Origin: Planctomycetota bacterium
GTDB taxonomy: Bacteria > Planctomycetota > Phycisphaerae > WQYP01
NCBI GenBank assembly: GCA_021800165.1
Contig: JAJYZF010000013.1
Span: forward strand, 1-64,000
Direction: 5' to 3'
Length of the DNA: 64,000 bases
The position numbers were made by a program, and so were the translations under genes. Below, one piece after another: positions 26,467 to 34,967 of the stretch. How positions within the stretch are numbered: the first letter of the stretch is position 1; each line of letters begins with the position of its first letter. A model generated the notes under the pieces. The model was not told the origin of the DNA. It ran no database searches and saw only the letters and a program-made list of their open reading frames with translations.

Positions 26467-26577
26467 ATGGCAGGTAAATTTCAGTTGGGTTCCCGGTCGC
26501 ATGTTGCGGCCAACCGCGGTCCGTCCGGTTTGGCGGATAATCAAAAACGCTCCCAGAGGGAGCAGAAGGAGTTTTTT
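26467..26577 (+). promoter_or_regulatory. Conserved 5' leader with second in-frame start and hairpin (B)
   Basis: This is the counterpart of 15786-15896. AAGGAGG precedes an in-frame ATG at 26467 (MAGKFQLGSRSHV...), and the hairpin GCTCCC-AGA-GGGAGC recurs at 26549-26563 just before AGAAGGAG and the ATG at 26578. Both the frame and the hairpin have been kept, although parts of the preceding 100 bases have drifted. Confidence 0.5.
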
Positions 26578-27399
26578 ATGTTACCCTCGTCTCGTTTTAC
26601 TCTTCTGGCCGCCGCGACGGCCGCAACTTTGGCCATGGGTTGTGTAAGCATGGCGTCGGCCACGGTGTTGTGGAGCGATAACTTTTCCGGGGTCACGGCA
26701 ATACAAACGGTGACAATTAATTCCACGTCAACAAACGGAGGCCAAACGTTCCTAACCCCCGCCGGCGACCCCGACCAGTATAATTTTTATGCTGGCGGTG
26801 CGTTGGGTGCGACGGGCGCGACGGACACGACGACGCTATCGGCCGAGCAAAATGCGGTGGGTAGCGATCCAGGACTGGTTTACGCGAACGTTTCAGGTGG
26901 CAACGTTAGCTATGGTGGTTTTAGCATTCTGAACAACTCCCAATCACCCTATATTGGCATCACGCTCTCGGGTTGGACTGCTGGCAACATCACCAGCGCG
27001 ATGGTCTCGTCCCTGGTGTTAACCTTTAACTATACCAGCAGCTTTTCCTCTTCTACAGGCCCGGGCGACTTTTCTGCAAACTTTCAGGATTTAAACGGAA
27101 ACGCTTTCTACGGCGTCGCTCTGACACCGGAAACCTCTGGGACTACCGCCACGGTGTCGATGGCAAATGCCCCGTCGAACTTTGTAAGCGATCTGGTGAC
27201 CAATCTCAATAATCTGACTCCGGAAGATTTGTCACTTTCATTTCAGCCGCCTACCGGGTCGGGGAGCGTCCCCGCAGGCTCAACGTTTGCCGTGTCGGAC
27301 TTGGCGGTAAGCGGGCAGGAAGTTCCTGAACCCACCGCCTTGGGCCTGCTGGTTCTGGCAGGCGCGGCCCTGTTGTTGGGCAAGCGGCGGCGTGCCTGA
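26578..27399 (+). CDS. PEP-CTERM protein (cassette B)
   Basis: A 273-residue secreted protein. The signal peptide (MLPSSRFTLLAAATAATLAM...) matches cassette A almost exactly. The mature part, which starts near ATVLWSDNFSG, does not. Its body is Ser/Thr/Gly-rich and probably all-beta (SYGGFSILNNSQSPYIGITLSGW, LVLTFNYTSSF), of a type seen in many planctomycete exported proteins. The C-terminus has VPEPTALGLLVLAGAALLLGKRRR, a complete PEP-CTERM sorting signal. It should be anchored or released by exosortase at the cell surface. A terminator-like hairpin follows. Confidence 0.85.
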   Translation: MLPSSRFTLLAAATAATLAMGCVSMASATVLWSDNFSGVTAIQTVTINSTSTNGGQTFLTPAGDPDQYNFYAGGALGATGATDTTTLSAEQNAVGSDPGLVYANVSGGNVSYGGFSILNNSQSPYIGITLSGWTAGNITSAMVSSLVLTFNYTSSFSSSTGPGDFSANFQDLNGNAFYGVALTPETSGTTATVSMANAPSNFVSDLVTNLNNLTPEDLSLSFQPPTGSGSVPAGSTFAVSDLAVSGQEVPEPTALGLLVLAGAALLLGKRRRA

Positions 27400-27425
27400 G
27401 GCGGACTGGTCAAGTTGGAACAACG

Positions 27426-27463
27426 GGGAGGGGCCGATAGGCCGCTATCGACCCCCTCCCTTT
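27426..27463 (+). terminator. Terminator-like hairpin between PEP-CTERM and pseudopilin genes (B)
   Basis: GGGAGGGG (27426-27433) pairs with CCCCTCCC (27453-27460), with an inner GATAG/CTATC stem, followed by only TTT. It occupies the same position as the terminator of cassette A but has an unrelated sequence, so the attenuation point is conserved while the stem is not. Confidence 0.6.
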
Positions 27464-27494
27464 AACTGGGCCTTATTAGGTAAGGAGTTGGCTT

Positions 27495-28493
27495 ATGGAA
27501 CTTCACATGTCCCTTCTCGCAGATCGACCGCGCCACGGCCAAATCCCAAGCTTTTTCGGGACCAGGCCGCGGCAACATCCCGACCCCCGTCGTGTTGAGA
27601 CATGGATGTCGAAATCCCGATGCTGCGGGAGTGGCCAATCGGGATCTCCCGTCCGGCGGCCCGCAGGCCGCGCACGTCCCGCTCCCGTCTCCCGTCTCCC
27701 GTCTCCCGTCTTGCCGCGAAGCGGCTTCACCCTGGTCGAGCTTTTGGTGGTGATTTTCATCATCAGCGTACTGATTGCTTTGCTGTTGCCGGCCTTGGCT
27801 GGGGCGCGGGCTGCGGCGCTGAATGTCCTGTGCGAAAGCAATCTCAAGCAGACCTGGCTTTCATACGATTATTACGCCAACGACCATCAGGGCTTCATAC
27901 CCCATGGGGCCGATGGCCCACCCGGATCCAGCGGTAATCCCGAGGTCACGCAAGGCTATAATCCCAACGATTTATACAGCGGTCAGGCGGAATACCTGAC
28001 CGGCAGCCGGGATCCCAATCACCTTCCGACGGTTTATCAATGTCCATTGGAAACATTGCTGGATCCGGCGATTGACGGACCTGGCAACGTTTTCGCAGAT
28101 GGCACGGTCCGGTACGCCACCTATTGGCCGAATTACGATTTCTGGCTCAACACCAGCCGGATAGATTATCCGAAAAATAGCTTCGGCTTTGGGCCGTATG
28201 CGGTGCCGGTCGCGGCCGATGAGGCTCCGATGTTAGGCGAGGCGTCCTCAATGGGGGATGACAATTGGGGGAATTCGAACAGCCTGTCGTTTTTCGGGGG
28301 CAATATATATCTTGTGGACTGGACCCCCGGCGCATTTTTTAACTATCATTACAGTGGGGCCTATTCCAACATGGTTTACTTTGACGGCCACGTGGGCCGA
28401 CTTCTCAATGGCACACGCCCCGGGCAGAGCGCAGCGTTCACGCAAACTTGGGATATTGGAATACCTGGTGCGCCCTTGCCGCCATCCCAGTAG
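27495..28493 (+). CDS. Type II pseudopilin-like protein (cassette B)
   Basis: A 332-residue protein. The cleavage site [10 protein letters not shown] is followed by the helix [22 protein letters not shown], and a C-terminal HYSGAYSNMVYFDGHVG is a looser form of the H-X9-DG motif (11 residues between His and DG). The leader is about 75 residues, of which the second half is the same dispersed repeat as in cassette A. The first 30 residues differ from cassette A. TAAGGAG precedes the ATG at 27495. The bodies of the two pseudopilins differ (this one has NLKQTWLSYDYYANDHQGFIPH), as expected if each carries or presents its own cargo. Confidence 0.85.
   Translation: MELHMSLLADRPRHGQIPSFFGTRPRQHPDPRRVETWMSKSRCCGSGQSGSPVRRPAGRARPAPVSRLPSPVLPRSGFTLVELLVVIFIISVLIALLLPALAGARAAALNVLCESNLKQTWLSYDYYANDHQGFIPHGADGPPGSSGNPEVTQGYNPNDLYSGQAEYLTGSRDPNHLPTVYQCPLETLLDPAIDGPGNVFADGTVRYATYWPNYDFWLNTSRIDYPKNSFGFGPYAVPVAADEAPMLGEASSMGDDNWGNSNSLSFFGGNIYLVDWTPGAFFNYHYSGAYSNMVYFDGHVGRLLNGTRPGQSAAFTQTWDIGIPGAPLPPSQ
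27597..27712 (+). repeat. Dispersed repeat inside pseudopilin leader, with heptamer x4 (B)
   Basis: A near-identical copy of 17046-17160, again fused in frame to the GFTLVE segment and again with exactly four CTCCCGT units (27682-27709). The few differences from the other copy fall in the middle of the inverted repeat (for example GCTGC in place of GCCGC). Confidence 0.75.
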
Positions 28494-28643
28494 TCCATTT
28501 TATGAGATTGCGGTCAGATGCGCTCCCGCAGGTCGGGGCAGTGGCTTCTTGCATCCGACCAATCGCAGGTCAATTAAATCCTAATTATAGCTCTGAGAGA
28601 GCATTCGCCCTGCAAAATCACTTCTTTTAAAGGATAAGGTATA

Positions 28644-31600
28644 ATGCAGTCAAGCTCGCACTGGCGTTTATCTTTTGGTTTTTGGAACTTTCTGCTGCGG
28701 CAGGGACGCAATCGCCGGCTGGAATTTCGTACGGTGGCGTCTGTGCTGGCGGTGTTGGGTTCACTGGTGCTGACCACAGGTCGAGCCATGGCCGGGGGCG
28801 TGATCCAAGGCACCTTGCCGGCGCTACCGCTTGTCACACATCCGATGAAGATGTCCGGCAATCTGCAAGATTGGTCGGGGATACCGGCGGTGCACTATGT
28901 GCCGCTGGATGCGTCGCTGGTGCATAGTTCTGTAGCTGCCGTGCGGGCGTTGCAGGAGCATCCGCATTCGGTGGACCTGAAGCTGTGTTACGACGCCAAG
29001 TACCTTTATGCCGCTTTGAACTGGCAGGACCCGCATCCAGGGGTGAACAGCACACCGGCCACGGCTCCATCCCATTGGGCCAGGGGCGGCGGCGGGGTGC
29101 AACTGAACATTCTGGCGGGCAGGAATCCGCAGCAGGTGCTGCATGTGGCCTGCTGGCCGGTGGATGGTGGGCAGTCTGTGGCATTGACGGCGCGCAAGGG
29201 TAACAGCGGGCATTGGTTCAATCCTACGAAAGACGGTGCGGCGGCGGCGATATCCATACATGCCAATCACCTGGGCTACAACCAGATGATTCGTATACCA
29301 TGGAGCCTCATTACCGCCAATGGCAAAGCGCCAGGTTCGGGCAAGCTTACCGTATTAGCTGATTTTGCCTGGAGTGACTTGACCACCGCAGCGCTTCAAT
29401 CCATGCCGTTTGACTACGGCATCGCGGGTTCGCGGAATCTAACCTACAGTTTATTGACGGCTCCGGGCCAGCTTTTCAGTCAGGGGTATCTGCCCAATCC
29501 GAAGGACTGGGGCAAGCTGCACTTTGGCGCTCACGCCAAGGCCCCAACGACGGCATCCTCGGCCAAGGGGATCAGCGCCACGGCGCTGACGGCGTCCTGG
29601 GCCATGACGCCTCCGGCAATGAGCGGCAATTTGGCCTCGTGGCCGCGGAGAGGCTTTGCGAACTTTGCACTGGAGCCCGCCTTTCTGGGCAAGCGTTACA
29701 GCGGCAAGATCGCGGTACAGTATGATCACAGCAATCTCTACATTGCCGCGCATATCACCTCGGCGGTGCCGCTGTTTAATCAGATGGCACAGGCCACACA
29801 GGCCGGCTACTGGGGCGGCGATGCCCTGCAGATCCGGCTGAACAACGGCCATAAGAGCGTCAACCTGTGTGGCTGGTATGACAGTACCGGCCACAAGCCG
29901 GCCTTGACGGCGGACCCCGGTGATCTAAAGAATCCGTTTCTGCTGGAGCAAGGGGCCAAGGAAGTATTCCAGGTTGATAAGAGCGGCCGGGGCTATACGC
30001 AGTTCCTCTCCATACCGTGGAAGGTGCTGTTTCCCAAAACCGGTGCCCCCAAGCCGGGTGCCAACTGGCGGGCGACGTTTCAAATCTGGTGGGCGGGCCT
30101 GGGACCGCGGTTTACCGTGGATGTGCCGGTGAAGTTGGCACCCCCGGCGGCACTGGCGGTGCATTACAAGTTGCCCAGGAGCGGCGCGGTGACAGTGGGG
30201 GTATTTACGAGGTCAGGCCAACTGTTACGTTGGATCACCCGGGCACAATACCAATACGCTGGCGAGCAAACGGTGCCGTGGAATGGCCTGGACCAATACC
30301 ACCATCCGATACCGGCGGGAAACTACACGCTCAAGGTGCTTTATCATCCCCCGCTGACACTCACCTACAAACTGACCCTGGGCAATCCGGGCACGCCGCC
30401 ATGGCCGACGGCCAATGGCAAGGGCGACTGGCTGGGGGATGAAAGCAACCCGCAGGGTGCGGCGACCGATGGCAAGTGGGTTTTTCTGGGCTCGCCATGC
30501 TCGGAAAAAGGTTCCTGTATTATTGCCGTCAACAGTCACGGGCAGCGTCAGTGGGGTGTCGGCGGAGACGCCGCACCGCGTTGCATTTCGCTGGCGGTGG
30601 CGGGGAAATACCTGTATGCCTTGTATTCCGGGCCGGTGATCACCGATACTTCCAGACACTACAACGGCAAAAATGCCATCGGCCGGGCGATGCTGGTCTG
30701 TTTGAACAAGCGCACGGGTGATCCGGCGAGATTTTCGATCAGCCATCCGAACATGGTGATTGCCAAGTGGCCCCATCATCACGATTTGGTGGGCCTGTGG
30801 AAATTGCGCCGCAACATGACGTTTTCACCGGAAAATTACGCCGGCCAGACCCGCTACTCCTCCATTGATGTCGGCACCACCACCAATGCGGTGGGGCTGG
30901 CGGCGATAGGTGGCAAGATCTACGTATCCCTCATGTATAATAACAAGATCCTGATTCTGAACGCGAAAACCGGTAAACATATCGGTGCCATTCCCATTCA
31001 CGATCCGGTGGGCTTGTGTGCGGGTCCCCATGGCACCTTGCTGGCGATCAGCGGGCGGCGGGTAGTTCAGATCAATCCGCGTACCCAAAAACAGACGGTT
31101 ATCATTCATCGCCGGCGCTCCGCTGCCGGGCGGGTGGCCAGGCGGCTGCTGGGTAGAACAACGGTAGCGACGCAGCCGAACCTGCTGGCACCGCGCTCTG
31201 TGACGATGGGGCCGGATGGGGATATTTATGTCAGCGACTGGGGCAAGTCGTTTCAGGTGAAGGTGTTTTCCCCCACGGGTCAATTCCTTCGGGCCATCGG
31301 CAAAAAGGGCGGTCGGCCCTGGCTGGGCAAGTTCAATCCCGATGGCATGTTGGTACCTTACGGGATCGCGGTAACCAATGCTCACAAGCTCTGGGTGGCC
31401 GAAGACGATGGTTGCCCGCGACGCGTCAGCGTGTGGAACGCCCAGACCGGGGCTTTCCTCAAGCAGTACATTGGTCCCACGCCTTACGGCGGAGGTACCA
31501 CCTTCTGGGCGAGTCCGAAGAATCCGGATATCGCCTATTGCATGGGTACGCGATTTAAGCTCAATTACCAAAAGAAAACCTCCACACCTCTGGCCACGGT

Positions 31601-34043
31601 GGTCCGGCGCATGTATCACAACGAACCCTTTGCCATCAACGGCGATAACGATATCGCGGACCATCGGATCATTTATCACGGTGGCCACGAGTACATCATT
31701 TGTAACATTGGTACTCTTGGGACAGTGGTGGTGCTGGAGAAGAAAGGCAATATCTTCGTGCCGGTGGCCGCCGTCGGCAATCTGGACGTATGGATTTGCC
31801 CGCACGGCAATGATATTGTCTGGTGGGACAGCGACCTGGGCTATCATGATATCCGCAATTACCTGCCCGATTGTTTCAAGGGACGACAGGGAGACAACTT
31901 CGTCTGGACGGATAAGAACGGCGACGGCCGCGTTGAACCCAATGAAATGCAATGGTTCAAGACCGGTGGCCGCAGTTCCGTGTATGCTCCCGGCAAACAA
32001 CCGGAGTTCAGCATCGGCGGCGGCTGGGGTGAGGGCATCGCGCCCAACGGCGATTTGTACTTCAGCGCCGGCGCCCAAAATGGCGAATACGTGTTCCGGG
32101 TTCCGCTGCTTAAGTGGACTAAAAGTGGCGCGCCGCTCTATGGCCTCAAGGAGGCCAAGCCGGTGGTCCGATTTAACCATGCCCTCTCCGGGCTGTATGT
32201 GAACGACCAAAATCGACTGTTTTTGGCGTTCAATTACGAATGGAATCGCGGCGAGAAAAACGCCCTCTCGTGCTACACCACAGACGGGCGGCTGCTTTGG
32301 AATGTGGCGATGACACCTTCGCCCACGTCCAACCGACAACCCGATTTTCGGGCCAATGACGTCAATGCCAGCAACACCATCGGCGAATTCGATTTCCCGG
32401 GTGCGGGCCATCTGGGCCATGTCATCGGTACTTGGAGCTGGCACGGCAGCGAGCGTCCGTATCTGCTCACATCGGATGGCATGTACATCGGCACGCCCTT
32501 GCCCGATAAGACCATGGTTGGTCCGGCCGCAGTTTGGGGCGAATCGTACATGTACTATTTCCAGGCACCGGATGGTACGCCTTACCTGGTCGATGGCGGT
32601 GCCGATGGCGATCACATTTTGCAAATTCATGGCTTACGGCAGGCACGGGAATTATCGCAGCCACTGATCATTACCTCCGCGCAGGCCCAGGCAGCAATTG
32701 CCGCCGAGCAAGCTCCCGCCAAAGCCAAGCCGGTCAAGTCCTTCAAGCCGGTGATCCGGGTGGCATGGCGTCACCACGCGCCGGCTACCAAAGGCACGCT
32801 TGCGGGTTGGAATATGGACACCGGGGTGCACTTAAATGGCGGCCACGGCCGCACGGCGCAAATTGCCCTGGCCCGAGACGCGAAGTATCTGTACCTGGCC
32901 TACAAGGTTCATGAACCCACGCCGCCGTTGACCAACAAGGGCGGCGACTGGCAGGACCTGTTTATCACGGGTGACTGCTGCGATTTGATGCTGGGAACCA
33001 ATCCCAAGGCCAACCCATATCGCCAGCATGCGGCGCTGGGCGATATTCGGCTGCTCTTGAGCGAATTTCAAGGCAAGCCGATTGCGGTGCTCTATCAGCC
33101 GGTGACAACCCATCCGAAACACCCAGTAACGTTGCTGGCGGCTACCATTGACCGTATCACGCGGTTGACCGATGCGAAAGTGGCCTTCCACCGTTACAAA
33201 GGCTACTACACGCTTACCGCGCGTGTGCCGCTGGCGGACCTGGGGCTGGGCTGGAACCATGGTAAGACGCTGCGTGGTGATGTGGGTGTGATTTATGCCG
33301 ATCAGACCGGCCGCAATCGTATTCTTCGTCTCTATTATTACAATCACCACACCAAGATCATTTCGGATCTGACCACGGAAGCCACGCTCCAGCCGCGGTA
33401 TTGGGGACCGGTAGAGATGCCGCTGGGACCGAACCTGCTTAAGGACGGCAGTTTTGAACAGGGCGGCTTCAAAGCCAACGATACCCATGGATGGTGTGTC
33501 TCCGTCCAGAGGAACGGCGCTGTGGCCCGTATTGTAGCTGGCGTGGCCCACAGCGGTACCCACGCCCTCTTGTTGGCACAAACCAAACCAGTCCGCTTCA
33601 CCAAGGCGGCTTACAAACTGCCAAATTATGCCACCTTCCTCCAGAGTGCCAACGGTGGCCACGGCGGGGGCTTCGCCCAGATTGAGCAAAAGTTTCCCGT
33701 GACGTCGGGCCGACGGTACAGCTTGCGCCTTTATTTCGATGCGACTCACATGCGGCTAGAGCACACGCCCCCCGGCAGACCCCGCGGGTACTCAAGCCTG
33801 TTGATCTGGGTGTATTGGCTGCACGGCAACGGTCAGGTATGGGTGGCCAACCGACAGTCGGACACTCTCGGCTGGACCGAAATGCATAACGCCCGATTCG
33901 CCTATTATCAATTGCCCAAACCATACCTGGCACCTAAAGGTGCCACTGCCGCCCGTATCACGATAAGTTTGGCAACAAATGCCGCCCACGATCTCCCAAG
34001 GGTCTATGTGGATGACGTGGAAATGGTCCAGGTTCCGAAATAA
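28644..34043 (+). CDS. Giant exported beta-propeller/CBM9-like protein (cassette B)
   Basis: A 1799-residue protein with an N-terminal signal anchor of about 50 residues. Two CBM9/DOMON-like beta-sandwich domains follow (about 60-280 and 310-500; DAKYLYAALNWQDPHPG, DHSNLYIAAHI). Next come a FlgD-like Ig strand set (VPWNGLDQYHHPIPAGNYTL, about 540), an NHL-type beta-propeller (about 590-1250; GPDGDIYVSDWGKSFQVKVF) and an EF-hand-like loop DKNGDGRVEPNE near 1090. A third CBM9-like domain lies at about 1370-1590 and a C-terminal galactose-binding-like domain (NLLKDGSFEQGG) at about 1596-1799. I see no glycosidase active site, so a polysaccharide-binding surface scaffold is the best guess. AAAGGA precedes the ATG. 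Confidence 0.75.
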   Translation: MQSSSHWRLSFGFWNFLLRQGRNRRLEFRTVASVLAVLGSLVLTTGRAMAGGVIQGTLPALPLVTHPMKMSGNLQDWSGIPAVHYVPLDASLVHSSVAAVRALQEHPHSVDLKLCYDAKYLYAALNWQDPHPGVNSTPATAPSHWARGGGGVQLNILAGRNPQQVLHVACWPVDGGQSVALTARKGNSGHWFNPTKDGAAAAISIHANHLGYNQMIRIPWSLITANGKAPGSGKLTVLADFAWSDLTTAALQSMPFDYGIAGSRNLTYSLLTAPGQLFSQGYLPNPKDWGKLHFGAHAKAPTTASSAKGISATALTASWAMTPPAMSGNLASWPRRGFANFALEPAFLGKRYSGKIAVQYDHSNLYIAAHITSAVPLFNQMAQATQAGYWGGDALQIRLNNGHKSVNLCGWYDSTGHKPALTADPGDLKNPFLLEQGAKEVFQVDKSGRGYTQFLSIPWKVLFPKTGAPKPGANWRATFQIWWAGLGPRFTVDVPVKLAPPAALAVHYKLPRSGAVTVGVFTRSGQLLRWITRAQYQYAGEQTVPWNGLDQYHHPIPAGNYTLKVLYHPPLTLTYKLTLGNPGTPPWPTANGKGDWLGDESNPQGAATDGKWVFLGSPCSEKGSCIIAVNSHGQRQWGVGGDAAPRCISLAVAGKYLYALYSGPVITDTSRHYNGKNAIGRAMLVCLNKRTGDPARFSISHPNMVIAKWPHHHDLVGLWKLRRNMTFSPENYAGQTRYSSIDVGTTTNAVGLAAIGGKIYVSLMYNNKILILNAKTGKHIGAIPIHDPVGLCAGPHGTLLAISGRRVVQINPRTQKQTVIIHRRRSAAGRVARRLLGRTTVATQPNLLAPRSVTMGPDGDIYVSDWGKSFQVKVFSPTGQFLRAIGKKGGRPWLGKFNPDGMLVPYGIAVTNAHKLWVAEDDGCPRRVSVWNAQTGAFLKQYIGPTPYGGGTTFWASPKNPDIAYCMGTRFKLNYQKKTSTPLATVVRRMYHNEPFAINGDNDIADHRIIYHGGHEYIICNIGTLGTVVVLEKKGNIFVPVAAVGNLDVWICPHGNDIVWWDSDLGYHDIRNYLPDCFKGRQGDNFVWTDKNGDGRVEPNEMQWFKTGGRSSVYAPGKQPEFSIGGGWGEGIAPNGDLYFSAGAQNGEYVFRVPLLKWTKSGAPLYGLKEAKPVVRFNHALSGLYVNDQNRLFLAFNYEWNRGEKNALSCYTTDGRLLWNVAMTPSPTSNRQPDFRANDVNASNTIGEFDFPGAGHLGHVIGTWSWHGSERPYLLTSDGMYIGTPLPDKTMVGPAAVWGESYMYYFQAPDGTPYLVDGGADGDHILQIHGLRQARELSQPLIITSAQAQAAIAAEQAPAKAKPVKSFKPVIRVAWRHHAPATKGTLAGWNMDTGVHLNGGHGRTAQIALARDAKYLYLAYKVHEPTPPLTNKGGDWQDLFITGDCCDLMLGTNPKANPYRQHAALGDIRLLLSEFQGKPIAVLYQPVTTHPKHPVTLLAATIDRITRLTDAKVAFHRYKGYYTLTARVPLADLGLGWNHGKTLRGDVGVIYADQTGRNRILRLYYYNHHTKIISDLTTEATLQPRYWGPVEMPLGPNLLKDGSFEQGGFKANDTHGWCVSVQRNGAVARIVAGVAHSGTHALLLAQTKPVRFTKAAYKLPNYATFLQSANGGHGGGFAQIEQKFPVTSGRRYSLRLYFDATHMRLEHTPPGRPRGYSSLLIWVYWLHGNGQVWVANRQSDTLGWTEMHNARFAYYQLPKPYLAPKGATAARITISLATNAAHDLPRVYVDDVEMVQVPK

Positions 34044-34189
34044 TCAGCACAGCGCCAAGGCTATAGAAGATACGGGACGGCCCGGAATGCCTTTAGCCTA
34101 AGCCATAGATCGCAGCGCGGCAAACACCGTCAAAAGTTGCGCTGTGCGGGTTATCGGTACTCGCTTGGCCGGTGGCAGGAGAGCGCAAC

Positions 34190-34282
34190 ATGCTCAATCA
34201 GGTTCTCGACTATCTTCTGAAGACGAATACCATTATGCTGATCTATTTCAAATTGAGCGCCATTCGGGCCGGGAGCCATTAG
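34190..34282 (+). CDS. Possible 30-residue ORF or gene remnant
   Basis: In the 257-base gap after the giant gene, an ATG at 34190 behind CAGGAG opens a 30-codon frame (MLNQVLDYLLKTNTIML...) ending at a TAG. Its last codons lie in the 90-base block repeated at about 36577-36672, so it could be a join between a broken gene end and that block. No family is seen. Confidence 0.2.
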   Translation: MLNQVLDYLLKTNTIMLIYFKLSAIRAGSH

Positions 34283-34300
34283 TTCTTAAGGAGACCCCCA

Positions 34301-34908
34301 ATGCAATTTAAAAACAACCTTCCGTTTTTTGCTGAAAAGCTCTCGGTCGATCACGAACAGTTCCGTTATCCCCGCGTGGAACCGGGGCGCAACGACTTCC
34401 GAAATCCGGTGCGTATTGCGGAACCTGATGAATCCTCCGGGTTCATGCCGCAGCCGCCGGAAAAGGTGTGGGAGTCGGCAGGCGGGCCGGATTCAATGGG
34501 GGCGTTGCGGATAACCCGGTCCGTCCCCGGGCAAACCGTCTATACCGCGTCACCGCCGTGGCATGCGCCTTGCCGTTATCGGCTGCAATTGCGCTGGCAG
34601 GGACGCACGAGGTCCGCAATAAGGGGTTCTTTTTGCGTGTATGGGTGGAAGATTTTGTGTGGCACTCCGTCGCGGGTTATAGGCTGGTACGCGTGACTGA
34701 GTCGCGCCCGCTGACGGGAACAACCTAAGGATGGGTGGCGATTGACGTTCCGGAATTGAGGTTCACCGAACACGGCGAGACGCATCTTGTTTAGTTCGAG
34801 GTTGTTCTGGACGGCAGCGGCACTGGCTGGCTGACGGATATAGACATTGGACTGTGCGGTATCGACACCACCGCCGCCGGAAGAATGATTGCTTGCAACA
34901 TGAAATAG
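34301..34908 (+). pseudogene. Decayed gene of unknown family
   Basis: An AAGGAG site and ATG at 34301 open MQFKNNLPFFAEKLSVDHEQFRYPR..., which soon becomes incoherent. Plausible protein sequence continues in other frames, such as EVRNKGFFLRVWVEDF (frame of 34468) and then IDVPELRFTEHGETHLV, a TAG stop, and FEVVLDGSGTGWLTDIDIG up to a final stop near 34908. At least two frameshifts and one stop are needed to join them. The beta-rich text might be a carbohydrate-binding or hydrolase domain, but I cannot name it. The first 45 bases recur at 36631. Confidence 0.5.
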
Positions 34909-34967
34909 GAATTAAGAAAAGTTCGCATCCAGTAACCAGGTAAATTAAACTTCAAGGAGAACATGAT

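Noticed and set aside
30825-32630. 601-residue minus-strand ORF
   Set aside because: It is antisense to the propeller region of the 1799-residue protein, which shows coherent repeats in the plus frame; the minus frame does not.
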